DNA of 64,000 nucleotides from positions 3,861,728 through 3,925,727 of the forward strand of contig NZ_KK073768.1 in assembly GCF_000582685.1 (NCBI RefSeq), read 5' to 3'. This document shows, piece by piece, positions 42,662-52,075 of this stretch. This DNA is from [Scytonema hofmanni] UTEX 2349. Lineage in GTDB: Bacteria; Cyanobacteriota; Cyanobacteriia; Cyanobacteriales; Nostocaceae. Under the pieces are notes generated by a model that saw nothing but the letters and a program-made list of their open reading frames with translations, did no database searches and was not told the origin of the DNA. Numbering within the stretch: position 1 is the first letter of the stretch; each line of letters begins with the position of its first letter. The position numbers and the translations under genes are program-made.

Positions 42662-43348
42662 TCATCCTTCATCTTTTAGCTGACCATCTTCCATATAAAT
42701 GATGCGATCAGCAATATCAAGGATGCGGTTGTCATGAGTAACTAACAAAATTGTACAGTTTTGTTCTTTGGCAAGTTTTTGCATTAATTGGACGACATCG
42801 CGTCCAGATTTTTTGTCAAGTGCAGCGGTGGGTTCGTCTGCTAAAACTATTTTAGGTTGGCTGATCAAGGCACGAGCGATCGCTACTCTTTGTTTTTGTC
42901 CACCTGAGAGATTTTCTGGGTAATAATTGGCACGATTTGCTAAACCAACTGTTTCTAACATGGCAAGCGCTTTGCCATCTATATCTTGATTTAACATTTC
43001 GTCATGTAACTCTAGTGACATTCGCACGTTTTCTTTAGCTGTCAAAAATGTCATCAGGTTATGCCCCTGGAAAATATAGCCAATCTGTCGGCGAATTTGA
43101 GTTAACTGCTTTTTGCTGGCTTTGCACATTTCTTCTGATAATATTTTTAGGCTACCTTCTTGAGCAGAACGCAGTCCACCCATGAGGGACAATAATGTGG
43201 TTTTTCCGGAACCACTTGGACCTGTCATAATTACTATGTCGCCTGGATAAATTTCTAAGTTGATGTCGAATAATACTTGTTTGCGAAGTTCAGCGTTACC
43301 GAAGTAATGGTTGAGGTTTTGGACGGAGATGACTCTTTGTGTTGACAT
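42662..43348 (-). CDS. devA: DevA-type ABC exporter ATP-binding protein
   Basis: The 228-residue ATPase of the MacB/LolD class has Walker A TGPSGSGKTTLL, signature LSGGQKQRVAIARAL, Walker B IVLADEPTAALD and the switch histidine in LLVTHDNR. Start MSTQRVISVQNLNHYFG at 43348 is preferred over 43366. With DevC and DevB it forms a tripartite efflux pump that works with a TolC-like outer-membrane protein. The best known DevBCA exports heterocyst glycolipids, but cyanobacteria carry many paralogues, and the TetR gene here suggests another cargo. Confidence 0.9.
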   Translation of the reverse strand: MSTQRVISVQNLNHYFGNAELRKQVLFDINLEIYPGDIVIMTGPSGSGKTTLLSLMGGLRSAQEGSLKILSEEMCKASKKQLTQIRRQIGYIFQGHNLMTFLTAKENVRMSLELHDEMLNQDIDGKALAMLETVGLANRANYYPENLSGGQKQRVAIARALISQPKIVLADEPTAALDKKSGRDVVQLMQKLAKEQNCTILLVTHDNRILDIADRIIYMEDGQLKDEG

Positions 43349-43384
43349 AGAATTTTTCTCACGCAAAGGCGCAAAGGAAGAAAG

Positions 43385-44551
43385 TTAGAATATATCGGCA
43401 GGATCGGCAGCTTGTAGTTTTCGCATGGCGATCGCACCAGATGCACTACACATGACTACGGTCAAAATAAATACGCTGATGGCGCGGCTGAGTGTCATTC
43501 CAATCGGTAACAGTGTCGCTGCATAAGTCAATTGATAAAGTCCGATGGATATCAAAAATCCGGGAATATACCCTAATATTGCTAACAAAAGTGCTTCTTG
43601 TAACAATACGCCGAGAAGGTAGCGATCGCTATAACCCATCGCTTTTAATGTGGCATATTCTGGTAAATGATTTGTCACGTCGGTGTAGAGTATTTGATAA
43701 ACAATCACAATCCCGACGATAAAGCCCACTACTACACCAAGTCCAAAAATAAACCCAATTGTGCCTTGGCTTTCCCAGTAATATCTCTCAACTGCAATAA
43801 AGTCTTCGCGAGTCAAAACTTTGACATCGTTCGGCAGGGCGGCGGTAAGCTCCGCTTTAACTATGATAGAATTTATACCTGATTTTAATTGAATTAAACC
43901 TACGTCTATTTGATGCGGTTGACGTTCGGGAAACAACTTCAAAAATGTGGAATCGCTGGTGATGACGTTGCCATCAGCACCAAAGGATGCACCAAGAGTA
44001 AACAGTCCTGTTACTTGAATATTTTGGTTATTCAATTCTGTTTCCATTGTCTGATGCTTTTGGACGAGGTTGGCGATCGCCCCATATTCGGGACGAGAAG
44101 CGCGATCGAATAATACGTTATTCAGAAGTTTTAACTCTGTCGCATTTTGTTTAACTTCTGGTAGCTTAAAGCTAGGGGCTTCAGGTTCTATTCCCCAGAT
44201 TAAAATGGCGCGGTTTATCCGAGTTTCGGCATTTTTCCACTGTCCCATACCAATATAAATTGAACTGACTGCTTCAACATTTTCCGAAACCAATGTTTGA
44301 TACAATCGTTCTCTAGGAAAGCTTTTTGGTGAAGCTAAAGTTTGAAATTGGGGATTAATAACTACCAAATCTGCTTGTAGTAAACTATGCGCCAGGGTAG
44401 CGCTGTCATAAAGCGAGTCTTGTAAGCCCAATTGACTAAACATTAACATGTCTGCAAAGGCAATTCCAGCCGCTGCAACCATCAAACGAGTTTTTTCTTT
44501 CATTAACTGCCGCCACGCTAGCGGAGTTTTCCGAAATAATTTGCCCACCAT
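43385..44551 (-). CDS. devC: DevC-type ABC exporter permease
   Basis: The 388-residue protein has the MacB/FtsX-like layout: one N-terminal helix (about 20-42), a large periplasmic domain (45-260) and three C-terminal helices. It begins KTPLAWRQLMKEKTRLMVAAAGIAFA and includes YATLKAMGYSDRYLLGVLLQEALLL, both typical of DevC. It ends 36 nt before devA. Confidence 0.92.
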   Translation of the reverse strand: MVGKLFRKTPLAWRQLMKEKTRLMVAAAGIAFADMLMFSQLGLQDSLYDSATLAHSLLQADLVVINPQFQTLASPKSFPRERLYQTLVSENVEAVSSIYIGMGQWKNAETRINRAILIWGIEPEAPSFKLPEVKQNATELKLLNNVLFDRASRPEYGAIANLVQKHQTMETELNNQNIQVTGLFTLGASFGADGNVITSDSTFLKLFPERQPHQIDVGLIQLKSGINSIIVKAELTAALPNDVKVLTREDFIAVERYYWESQGTIGFIFGLGVVVGFIVGIVIVYQILYTDVTNHLPEYATLKAMGYSDRYLLGVLLQEALLLAILGYIPGFLISIGLYQLTYAATLLPIGMTLSRAISVFILTVVMCSASGAIAMRKLQAADPADIF

Positions 44552-44614
44552 ATTATAATCCTAAGTATTGATAACTTCTTAGTCGGCGCTTTAGCGCTGA
44601 AATACTAATTACAA

Positions 44615-44941
44615 TTAGTCAGTTTGCTGTTCAACTTGGCGCTGCCGAATTAATAGAAATAATGGCAAACCAAACGAAACGCCAACCAAAAGATTGCAGA
44701 TAACGTAAACCCAGAGATATCGCATTTTCAAACGTGTTCCTTCCCAAAATACAAATGTCCAGAAGACTAGGGATGACACCGCAACATCCATGCCAAAAAA
44801 TCCCGAAATTCGGTTAGCAAAAAGCTGTTCAAAAAACAGCTTTATATCAAGTCCATGTTCCAAAAGAAACGGAACGAACTGAGAATACGGCAAAATTAAA
44901 CCGAGGATGCAAAGTAGAATATAGATAACTTGAAGCATCAT
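44615..44941 (-). CDS. DUF2834 membrane protein
   Basis: This 108-residue integral membrane protein has three predicted helices and the DUF2834 pattern: LGLILPYSQFVPFLLEHG, FFGMDVAVSSLVFW and a C-terminal YVICNLLVGVSFGLPLFL. Its function is unknown. It lies between devB and devC in the same direction, so it may be part of the exporter operon; the gaps of 381 and 63 nt leave that open. Confidence 0.82.
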   Translation of the reverse strand: MMLQVIYILLCILGLILPYSQFVPFLLEHGLDIKLFFEQLFANRISGFFGMDVAVSSLVFWTFVFWEGTRLKMRYLWVYVICNLLVGVSFGLPLFLLIRQRQVEQQTD

Positions 44942-45322
44942 TTAATCTCCAAAAATGTATCACTATTTACCACAGCAATTCATTGACAAATGATAGAAAG
45001 TCTGCAAAGTTAATTTTTGCAAAAGTCATCAAAAAGCGAACTTTTTCTTTACTTTTTTTGCGCTCGCTTGAAAAAATTACTCTCCAAGCTGTAATTAATA
45101 AAATTGTCCAAGGATAAGTTCTTCTCAGAAGTTGAAACCAAATTAGAGAGTTTTTACCTACCATGATTGCATGATGAGTTTAATTAATGTTTTTGTGCTG
45201 CATAACCGTGGTGTGAATCGTAATATTCAATTTCTCGACGTATATTGCAAAATCATCCTCTAAATATGCAACGCCAATATATTTAATACCGAACATCCGT
45301 TATACTATAAAACAAACAAACT
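44942..45322. other. Gap between the DUF2834 gene and devB
   Basis: This 381-bp gap interrupts the dev cluster. A 65-codon minus-strand frame (44967-45164) is basic and lacks a ribosome site. It could be a decayed or spurious gene. The rest is AT-rich, with nothing recognisable. Confidence 0.45.
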
Positions 45323-46615
45323 TTACAATTCAATTGCTGTCTGCACCTGTAAGTTAGTAAAACCCGCAACTCGTTGACTATCTTCGGGGTTAAGGCGAAT
45401 TTTTACTTCAATTACTCGGCGATCTAAATTTTCTCCTGGCTGATTGCTGAAAACGTTTTGCCGATTTACCTGCAAGCCAATTTGAGAAACGGTGCCGCGC
45501 AGTTTACCAGAAAACGCTTGACTGGTAATTACAGCTTGCTGTCCGAGTTTCACTTTACTAATATCGGTTTGATAAACTTCTGTAACTGCAACCATCTTGT
45601 CAGTTTGTGCTAAGTCTGCAATGCCAGCGTCATCAATTTTTTCGCCTATTCGCGTGTGAATTTTCAGAATTTTTCCTGTTATTGGTGCTTTGATATAAGC
45701 TGCTTCTAAGTCGGTTTTGGCGTGTTTGACTGAAGCGATCGCATTATCAACTTCTGTCTGCGCTGCTTGCACATCTACCGAACGAACTTCGGAAATACTA
45801 TTAAATGTGGCTTTGGCTTCGCTGATTTGTTTGTTACCAGTGGCATTAATTCGGTTGAGTGTGGCTTTGGCTTCGCTGATTTGCTTGTTACCTGTGGCGT
45901 TAATTCGGTTGAAAACGGCTTTCGCTTCACTTAATTGCTGTTTGCTAGTTTCTACAGTTAACCGCTTACTATCAAACAAAGAACTAGAAATTGCACCTTC
46001 TTTATATAATTGTTGATAACGCTGATATTCAGCTTGCGCGTTGTTAAGTTCGGCTTCAAGTTTTCTAATTGTTGCTTGTTGGGCAATCTTGTCTCCTTGT
46101 AATTGCGCTTTTAATCGGGCTATAGTTTCAGCTTGAGCGATTTTATCACCTTGCAATTGCGCCTGCAAACGTTCAACACTAGCTTGTTGTGCTTGAATTT
46201 CTCCGGTTTTTGCCCCAGCTTTTACTTGTGCGAGTTTCGATGAAGCGACATTTATCTGTTGTTGAGTTTGTTGGAAAGCGTCTTGCAAGCGATCGCGAGA
46301 ATCGAGAATTGCCACAACTTGTCCAACTTGGACTGTATCACCTTCAGATACCAATATTTTCGCAATGCGATCGCCATCCAAAGCTAAAGGTGCAGACAAC
46401 TTAATTACTTCTGCTTCTGGCTCAAGTCGTGCTAGCGCTGTTACTTTTTGAGGAATGCGAGGTGTAGTTTCTACTTGATTGGATGCAGAATTGTCAGCAA
46501 CCCCAAACTGAGAAACACCATAAAGAGCGATCGCACCTGTAATTCCAGTTGCAGCAACTATTAACCCAATCAACCAGTAACGATTTCCAACTTTAAATAA
46601 AAGATTTGTACTCAT
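45323..46615 (-). CDS. devB: DevB-type membrane fusion protein (HlyD family)
   Basis: The 430-residue periplasmic adaptor links DevC to a TolC-like channel. It has an N-terminal anchor (WLIGLIVAATGITGAIALYG), a lipoyl-type half-motif (VSEGDTVQVGQVVAILDSRD), a long coiled-coil hairpin (about 100-290) and the returning lipoyl half (AYIKAPITGKILKIHTRIGEKI). The hairpin contains an exact 18-residue duplication (NRINATGNKQISEAKAT core), encoded by a 54-bp direct repeat at about 45805-45925. The start is 46615 because its ATG overlaps the tetR stop by 4 nt and AGGA lies upstream. Confidence 0.92.
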   Translation of the reverse strand: MSTNLLFKVGNRYWLIGLIVAATGITGAIALYGVSQFGVADNSASNQVETTPRIPQKVTALARLEPEAEVIKLSAPLALDGDRIAKILVSEGDTVQVGQVVAILDSRDRLQDAFQQTQQQINVASSKLAQVKAGAKTGEIQAQQASVERLQAQLQGDKIAQAETIARLKAQLQGDKIAQQATIRKLEAELNNAQAEYQRYQQLYKEGAISSSLFDSKRLTVETSKQQLSEAKAVFNRINATGNKQISEAKATLNRINATGNKQISEAKATFNSISEVRSVDVQAAQTEVDNAIASVKHAKTDLEAAYIKAPITGKILKIHTRIGEKIDDAGIADLAQTDKMVAVTEVYQTDISKVKLGQQAVITSQAFSGKLRGTVSQIGLQVNRQNVFSNQPGENLDRRVIEVKIRLNPEDSQRVAGFTNLQVQTAIEL

Positions 46616-47205
46616 AATTTTCCTGTATTTAACATATTTTCTTTCTCTAAATATGCCATTAGCATTTTGCCCAATAAAGTACATTGTTCGGGAATCGAAA
46701 CCATTTTATTCTTGAATAATCGCTCGACTATTAGCCCATCAATAAACGAGTATATAAATGCTGCTATTACTGGATCTTGAATACCTGAAATTTCATATAT
46801 GGCTTGTTTATATCTCTCATTTATTCTATTAAATGCGTCAATATTTTGCATTCCTTGAGCGTTTTGATGCTGACAAAAGTCAACTAATAAATAAGTCCAT
46901 TTAATCAAGTAATCCTCTTCTTTTATTAGGAATTTGCCAATAATTTCTAGCTGTTCTGGCAGTGTTTGCGTTCCTGACAACTCAGTTGTTGCCTTCAACA
47001 AATCTTGTTGACATATTTCCTCCATCAATTGCTCAAATAAAGCTTGCTTGCTGGGAAAATAATGATACAGCGTCCCAGTAGAAACTCTTAATCCGTCAGC
47101 AATTTGGCGCATGGTAATCGAGCCATAGCCTTTCTCGGCAAATAAATCAAAGCATTTGCTAAGTAATTCTTTGCGATATTGGTTATGGTCAACAATTTTC
47201 GGCAT
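46612..47205 (-). CDS. TetR family transcriptional regulator
   Basis: The 197-residue protein has an N-terminal TetR HTH (ITMRQIADGLRVSTGTLYHYFPSKQALFEQLM, read in two overlapping parts) and a helical ligand domain. It is translationally coupled to devB (4-nt overlap), so it probably represses its own exporter operon and is released by a ligand the pump removes. The ligand is unknown. A short palindromic site lies just upstream. Confidence 0.93.
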   Translation of the reverse strand: MPKIVDHNQYRKELLSKCFDLFAEKGYGSITMRQIADGLRVSTGTLYHYFPSKQALFEQLMEEICQQDLLKATTELSGTQTLPEQLEIIGKFLIKEEDYLIKWTYLLVDFCQHQNAQGMQNIDAFNRINERYKQAIYEISGIQDPVIAAFIYSFIDGLIVERLFKNKMVSIPEQCTLLGKMLMAYLEKENMLNTGKL

Positions 47206-47591
47206 TAGTCTTAACTTTATTTATATCGAACGGTCGTTATCCATAAGGGTAATATGCTTTTTACACTGTTGTCAAGGAAACGGGGAATGAGGAAGTGGGA
47301 TGATCACTTGGGGATAATTCTTTCTTCCGCATTACTGATTATAAATATTTTCCCGCACAATCTCAAGCCTTATCTTCGGCTCTTCATCATTTCCTCATTT
47401 TTATCGTCTAGCTTTCGGGAGATGACAACTAACTAAAGTAAGAGGTTTTCTATGAATTTGTTATGAATTTCAGGCTTTTACTGGGATGATGTGCGATCGC
47501 ATTGCTGCGCTTGGCGATCGCGCATCTTCAATTCTCAATTCAAAGTGCTTTATCAGAATTAACACTCCAGCAAATGAGTTAATACTCGGCA
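47206..47591. other. Divergent intergenic region between tetR and the multi-domain regulator
   Basis: Apart from the candidate operator and two HIP1-like sites (about 47494-47522) there is no recognisable feature. A 60-codon plus-strand frame (47254-47436) shows no protein-like pattern. Confidence 0.45.
47229..47238. promoter_or_regulatory. Candidate TetR operator
   Basis: AACGGTCGTT is an inverted repeat (AACG/CGTT with a 2-nt centre) located 24 nt upstream of the tetR start codon. Its position suits autoregulation of the tetR-devB operon. Confidence 0.4.
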
Positions 47592-49433
47592 ATGACGGAT
47601 TATGACATGAAAATTCTAGTAGTGGAGGACGATCAGCGTACTGCTTCGATGGTGTCAGAAGTGCTCAGATCCCATAATTACATAGTTGATACGATCGCAG
47701 AGAGTCAAACAGCTTTGCAACTAGTGCGAGGTTTTGCATATGACCTGATCATCCTCGATATAGTTTTACCTGGGTTGGATGGCATTAGTCTTTGTCGTCA
47801 ATTGCGATTTAACGGCTATCAAATGCCGATTTTGCTATTAACTGTCAAAGATAGCAGCACCGATAAGGTGATGGGATTAGATGCAGGTGCAGATGATTAC
47901 ATGGTCAAACCCTTTGACGTATCAGAACTAGTTGCCCGCGTTCGCGCTTTATTGCGACGAGGAAGTTATATTTTGGCATCGGTACTGACTTGGGGAAAGC
48001 TACAACTTGACAGCAGTAGCAGTAAAGTTGTTTATGAAGGGAGGCTTTTACGACTGACAGCAACAGAATATCGTTTATTACAGCTTTTTTTGCGAAATCC
48101 GCAACGTATATTTAGCCGGAGTATGATTTTAGACCGTCTTTGGTCGATTGCCGAGTATCCGGGTGAAGATGCGGTGACAACTCACATCAAAAAACTTCGC
48201 CAGAAATTAAAAGCAGCAGGAATGACTGCTGATTTAATTGAAACCATCTACGGCTTAGGATATCGTCTTTTACCTCCACCAGAACAGACACCTGGTAAAT
48301 CGTCATTGTTTTCTACTGATGCTGACAGGCAACAGGCTGAAAATATGGTGATAGAGTCTGTTAACAATATTTGGCAGCGCAGCAAGGAGAGCTTTACTAG
48401 TCAATTAGTATTATTTGAGCAGGTGGTTGCTGCTTTGATGACAGACACCCTTTCTCGGCAAATCCAAGACACAGCAAAGCTAGAAGCTCATAAAATGGCT
48501 GGTTCACTGGGTTCTTTCGGCTTTAATGAAGGTTCGAGATTAGCACACCAGATTGAAGAGTTGCTTGAAAGTGAAGCAATTGGACAACAAGCAACGCAAC
48601 TACAGCAACTAGTTAGTTTGTTACAACAAGAACTAGAAAAGCCACCAGTTTTAAGTGCTGTTGCGCCTGTTGTGGAACAATCTGCTTTAATACTGATAAT
48701 TGATGACGATCGCTTATTAATTGAACAAATCATGCAATCGGCATTCGCTTTAAATTTGCGAGTAGAAGTAGCGAATTCTTTAGCTGCTGGTAGAGAAGCG
48801 ATCGCTCAAAATCCCCCAGACGTGATTTTGCTCAATCTGATTTTTGCTGACACCAATGAGAATGGACTGACACTACTCGCTGAATTAGCACAAAGTAAAT
48901 CTTTAATCCCGGTGTTAGTATTGACCATAAGGGGTAGCTTGGTTGACCGAGTAGAAGTAGCTCGTTTGGGCGCTCGTGCCTTTTTACACAAGCCCATAGC
49001 TCCAGAGCAAATCCTCAAAGCTGTTACGCAGATACTGAATCAAGCTACCACAACTGAAGCCAGAGTTCTAATTGTGGATAATGATCCCCAAGTACTGACA
49101 ACCTTGACCGATTTACTACAACCTTGGGGACTTGATGTCACAACTTTAGAAGATCCGCAAAATTTCTGGGAAGTGCTAACTACTACAGTTCCTGACCTAC
49201 TAATTTTAGACGCTTCTATGCCTACCTTCAGCGGTATACTTCTTTGTCAAGTGGTACGTCAAGATCCTCATTGGGGAGATTTACCCATCGTCGTACTGAC
49301 ATCTGACACTAATGCTGATACCATACGTCAAGTATTTGCCGCAGGTGCAGATGATTATGTAGGTAAACCAATTGTAGAACCAGAACTTATTACCCGGATT
49401 ATCAGCCGTTTAAAACGGGTACAACTGTGGTAA
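47592..49433 (+). CDS. Multi-domain response regulator: REC - winged helix - HPt - REC - REC
   Basis: The 613-residue protein is a composite regulator. REC1 (about 6-120) has Asp56 in DLIILDIVLPGLDG, and an OmpR-type winged helix follows (about 130-228; TATEYRLLQLFLRNP, THIKKLRQKLK). An HPt domain (about 255-345) has its histidine in AHKMAGSLGSFGF near residue 300. REC2 (about 360-480) has asparagine (N415, VILLNLIFAD) in place of the phospho-accepting aspartate, so it is likely a pseudo-receiver. REC3 (about 490-610) is intact (Asp540, LLILDASMP). The protein can bind DNA and relay phosphate internally. It opens a run of signalling genes; an alternative start is 47607. Confidence 0.92.
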   Translation: MTDYDMKILVVEDDQRTASMVSEVLRSHNYIVDTIAESQTALQLVRGFAYDLIILDIVLPGLDGISLCRQLRFNGYQMPILLLTVKDSSTDKVMGLDAGADDYMVKPFDVSELVARVRALLRRGSYILASVLTWGKLQLDSSSSKVVYEGRLLRLTATEYRLLQLFLRNPQRIFSRSMILDRLWSIAEYPGEDAVTTHIKKLRQKLKAAGMTADLIETIYGLGYRLLPPPEQTPGKSSLFSTDADRQQAENMVIESVNNIWQRSKESFTSQLVLFEQVVAALMTDTLSRQIQDTAKLEAHKMAGSLGSFGFNEGSRLAHQIEELLESEAIGQQATQLQQLVSLLQQELEKPPVLSAVAPVVEQSALILIIDDDRLLIEQIMQSAFALNLRVEVANSLAAGREAIAQNPPDVILLNLIFADTNENGLTLLAELAQSKSLIPVLVLTIRGSLVDRVEVARLGARAFLHKPIAPEQILKAVTQILNQATTTEARVLIVDNDPQVLTTLTDLLQPWGLDVTTLEDPQNFWEVLTTTVPDLLILDASMPTFSGILLCQVVRQDPHWGDLPIVVLTSDTNADTIRQVFAAGADDYVGKPIVEPELITRIISRLKRVQLW

Positions 49434-49815
49434 GAGAAACTTTTGAGTCCTGAGTTCCAAGTCAGAGAAAGTTTATAAATCTTGAGTTATGAGTCCTGAG
49501 TTTTAAATTTTGACTCAATACTCAACACTCAACACTTAACACTCTTACTTTGCTCTCAGCACTCCTAGTGATATTATTAATTGTTAATTTAAAATTAATC
49601 TTGCTTTAAGTAGCGATGGGGAAAAGTATTTTTCTAAGAACTAATATCATGTCCGGTAGATTATATATGATGTAGAGACGTAGCAATGCTACGTCTCGAA
49701 AGAATTTTTTATTAATGTCAATTAAACGGACATAATATCATAGCTATAACATTTTTACCCAGTCCCTAGTCCCCAGTGCCTAATCCCTCATTTAATAGTT
49801 AACAGTGTAATTCCT
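49434..49815. other. Intergenic region with a palindrome-containing element
   Basis: GAGTCCTGAGTT/ACTCAACACTC-type short repeats occupy 49443-49550. ATGTCCG (49649-49655) and CGGACAT (49727-49733) bracket an element that holds the palindrome GAGACGTAGCAATGCTACGTCTC in its middle. CCAGTCCCTAGTCCCCAGT heptamers follow (49760-49780). The bacteriophytochrome promoter should lie here. Confidence 0.55.
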
Positions 49816-52062
49816 ATGCAAATAAATGTAGATTTAACTAACTGCGATCGCGAACCAATTCATATTCCGGGTTTAATTCAACCATACGGTATTCTGTTTG
49901 TTTTACAACAACCAGAATTGACGATTTTACAAGTTAGCAAAAACACTTTTGATTTGATTGGTATCCATCCGGAAGAATTGCTAGGCAAACAACTTCAATA
50001 CTTACTGGATATCCAGCAAGTTTCTACTCTTCAACAATGTTTGTCTACTGATTTTGAAAGCGTCAATGCTATAAAAATATCTTTGGAAACTCCCCAAAAT
50101 ACTTTCTTATTTGACGGAGTTATACATCATTCTCAAGAAGTTTTAATTCTGGAATTATTGCCTACTATCTCACAAACTAATCAAGACTTTTTAAGTTTTT
50201 ATCAATTAGTCAAAGCTCCTCTTAACCAAATACAAAATACACTTAATTTACAAGAATTATGTCAAGTTTTAGCCAAACAAGTGCGAAAAATTACAGAATT
50301 TGACCGAGTTATGATCTATCGATTTGATGAGGAAGGCGCTGGTAAGGTCATAGCTGAAGATAAATTAGAAGAAATAACTCCTTATTTGAGTTTACACTAT
50401 CCCGCATCAGATATTCCCAAACAAGCAAAGCAACTATATACTCTTAATTGGTTACGGTTAATTCCTGACGCTAATTATCAACCGGTAGAACTGATTCCTA
50501 CTCATAATCCAGTTACTAATGAACCAGTAGATTTAAGTTATTCCGTCTTGAGGAGCGTTTCTCCCATACATATTGAATATTTGCATAATATGGGGGTTAG
50601 CGCTTCTATGTCAATTTCTTTAATCAAAAATAAAAAATTATGGGGATTAATTGCTTGTCATCATAATACACCTAAGTATATACCATATTATATACGCACT
50701 GCCTGCGAATTTTTGGGAAATGTAATGTCTTTAGAGATTGGGACTAAAGAAGAAAATGAAGATTTAGATTACAAACTCAAACTCAAGACAATTCAATCAA
50801 AGTTTGTTGAGGCTATTTCCGAAACCACAAATTTGAAAGATGCTTTAACTGAACACGAAAATGAACTATTAGAATTAGTTAGCGCTGGAGGTGTTGCTGT
50901 CTGCTTGAATCAAGAAATACTATTATTTGGAAAAACACCATTAGAAGCGGAGATTCGTAACTTAATAGACTGGTTAGCCGCGAGAATTAATAACGATAAC
51001 GTTTTTTATACAGATTCACTCTTGAAGGTTTATCCCCCATCAGAAAAATTTCCAGATATTGCGAGTGGAATGTTAGCGCTTGCCATTGCTAAAAGTCAAA
51101 AACATTGGATTTTGTGGTTTCGTCCAGAAGTGATTCAAACAGTAAAATGGGGTGGTAATCCCAACAAACCAGTGGAAGTTGATGGAAATGGGAGTTTGCA
51201 TCTATCACCGCGTAAATCCTTTGAAATGTGGCAAGAAACAGTACGATTTCAGTCTTTACCTTGGAGAAAATGTGAAATTGATGGTGCTTTAGAACTCAAA
51301 AGTGCTATCGTAGCAATAATCCTCCAAAAAGCGGATGAATTAGCAAAAATTAATGTCGAATTAGAACGTAGTAACAGTGAATTAGATGCATTTGCTTACA
51401 TTGCTTCTCATGATTTAAAAGAACCGTTACGAGGGATTTACAACTACTCAACATTTCTGATTGAAGATTACGCCCAATTGCTGAATGAAGATGGAGTTTC
51501 CAAACTGCAAACTCTGGTGCGTCTGACTCAGCGAATGGAAGATTTGATTAATTCTCTGCTACATTTTTCTCGCTTAGGACGAGTTGAACTTGTAATGCGA
51601 CGAACTAATTTGCAAAAATTAGTAGAAAGTGTCATAGAAGTATTAAAAATTAGCTTAATAAAAGAGACGGATAATCTAGATATTCGCATTTGCCGACAAT
51701 TACCGGAAGTGAAATGCGATCGCATTCAGATGAGTGAAGTATTTAGTAATTTAATCAGCAATGCCATTAAATACAACGATAAACCAAGTAAATTAGTAGA
51801 AATTGGCTTTTTAGACCAAGAAATAACAAATCAAACCACAATCACTTTCTATGTGCGAGACAATGGTATAGGAATCAGGGAAAAACATCTAGAGAATGTT
51901 TTTCGCATTTTCAAGCGTCTGCACACAGCAAGTCAATATGGTGGGGGTACAGGTGCCGGCTTAACTATCGCCAAAAAAATTGTCGAGCGTCACGGTGGCA
52001 AAATTTGGATAGAATCTACTTATGGGGAAGGTAGCACTTTCTTTTTCACATTACCAAGTTGA
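49816..52062 (+). CDS. Bacteriophytochrome-type sensor histidine kinase (CphB/BphP-like)
   Basis: The 748-residue red/far-red light sensor has PAS (1-120), GAF (about 140-310), PHY (about 320-500), HisKA (His532 in IASHDLKEPL) and HATPase (NLISNAIKYND, DNGIGI) domains. Cys10 in TNCDREPIHIPGLIQPYG is the N-terminal cysteine that binds biliverdin in bacteriophytochromes. The GAF has PASDIP and SVSPIHIEYLHNMGV, with Ile251 where plant-type cyanobacterial phytochromes have the chromophore cysteine before His252. It is therefore of the biliverdin class, like CphB of Calothrix. The response regulator 13 nt downstream is its likely partner. Confidence 0.94.
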   Translation: MQINVDLTNCDREPIHIPGLIQPYGILFVLQQPELTILQVSKNTFDLIGIHPEELLGKQLQYLLDIQQVSTLQQCLSTDFESVNAIKISLETPQNTFLFDGVIHHSQEVLILELLPTISQTNQDFLSFYQLVKAPLNQIQNTLNLQELCQVLAKQVRKITEFDRVMIYRFDEEGAGKVIAEDKLEEITPYLSLHYPASDIPKQAKQLYTLNWLRLIPDANYQPVELIPTHNPVTNEPVDLSYSVLRSVSPIHIEYLHNMGVSASMSISLIKNKKLWGLIACHHNTPKYIPYYIRTACEFLGNVMSLEIGTKEENEDLDYKLKLKTIQSKFVEAISETTNLKDALTEHENELLELVSAGGVAVCLNQEILLFGKTPLEAEIRNLIDWLAARINNDNVFYTDSLLKVYPPSEKFPDIASGMLALAIAKSQKHWILWFRPEVIQTVKWGGNPNKPVEVDGNGSLHLSPRKSFEMWQETVRFQSLPWRKCEIDGALELKSAIVAIILQKADELAKINVELERSNSELDAFAYIASHDLKEPLRGIYNYSTFLIEDYAQLLNEDGVSKLQTLVRLTQRMEDLINSLLHFSRLGRVELVMRRTNLQKLVESVIEVLKISLIKETDNLDIRICRQLPEVKCDRIQMSEVFSNLISNAIKYNDKPSKLVEIGFLDQEITNQTTITFYVRDNGIGIREKHLENVFRIFKRLHTASQYGGGTGAGLTIAKKIVERHGGKIWIESTYGEGSTFFFTLPS

Positions 52063-52075
52063 GGTAAATAAGTAA

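Noticed and set aside
44967..45164. 65-codon minus-strand frame between the DUF2834 gene and devB
   Set aside because: It has no ribosome site and no recognisable family. It is kept only as a remark in the gap entry.
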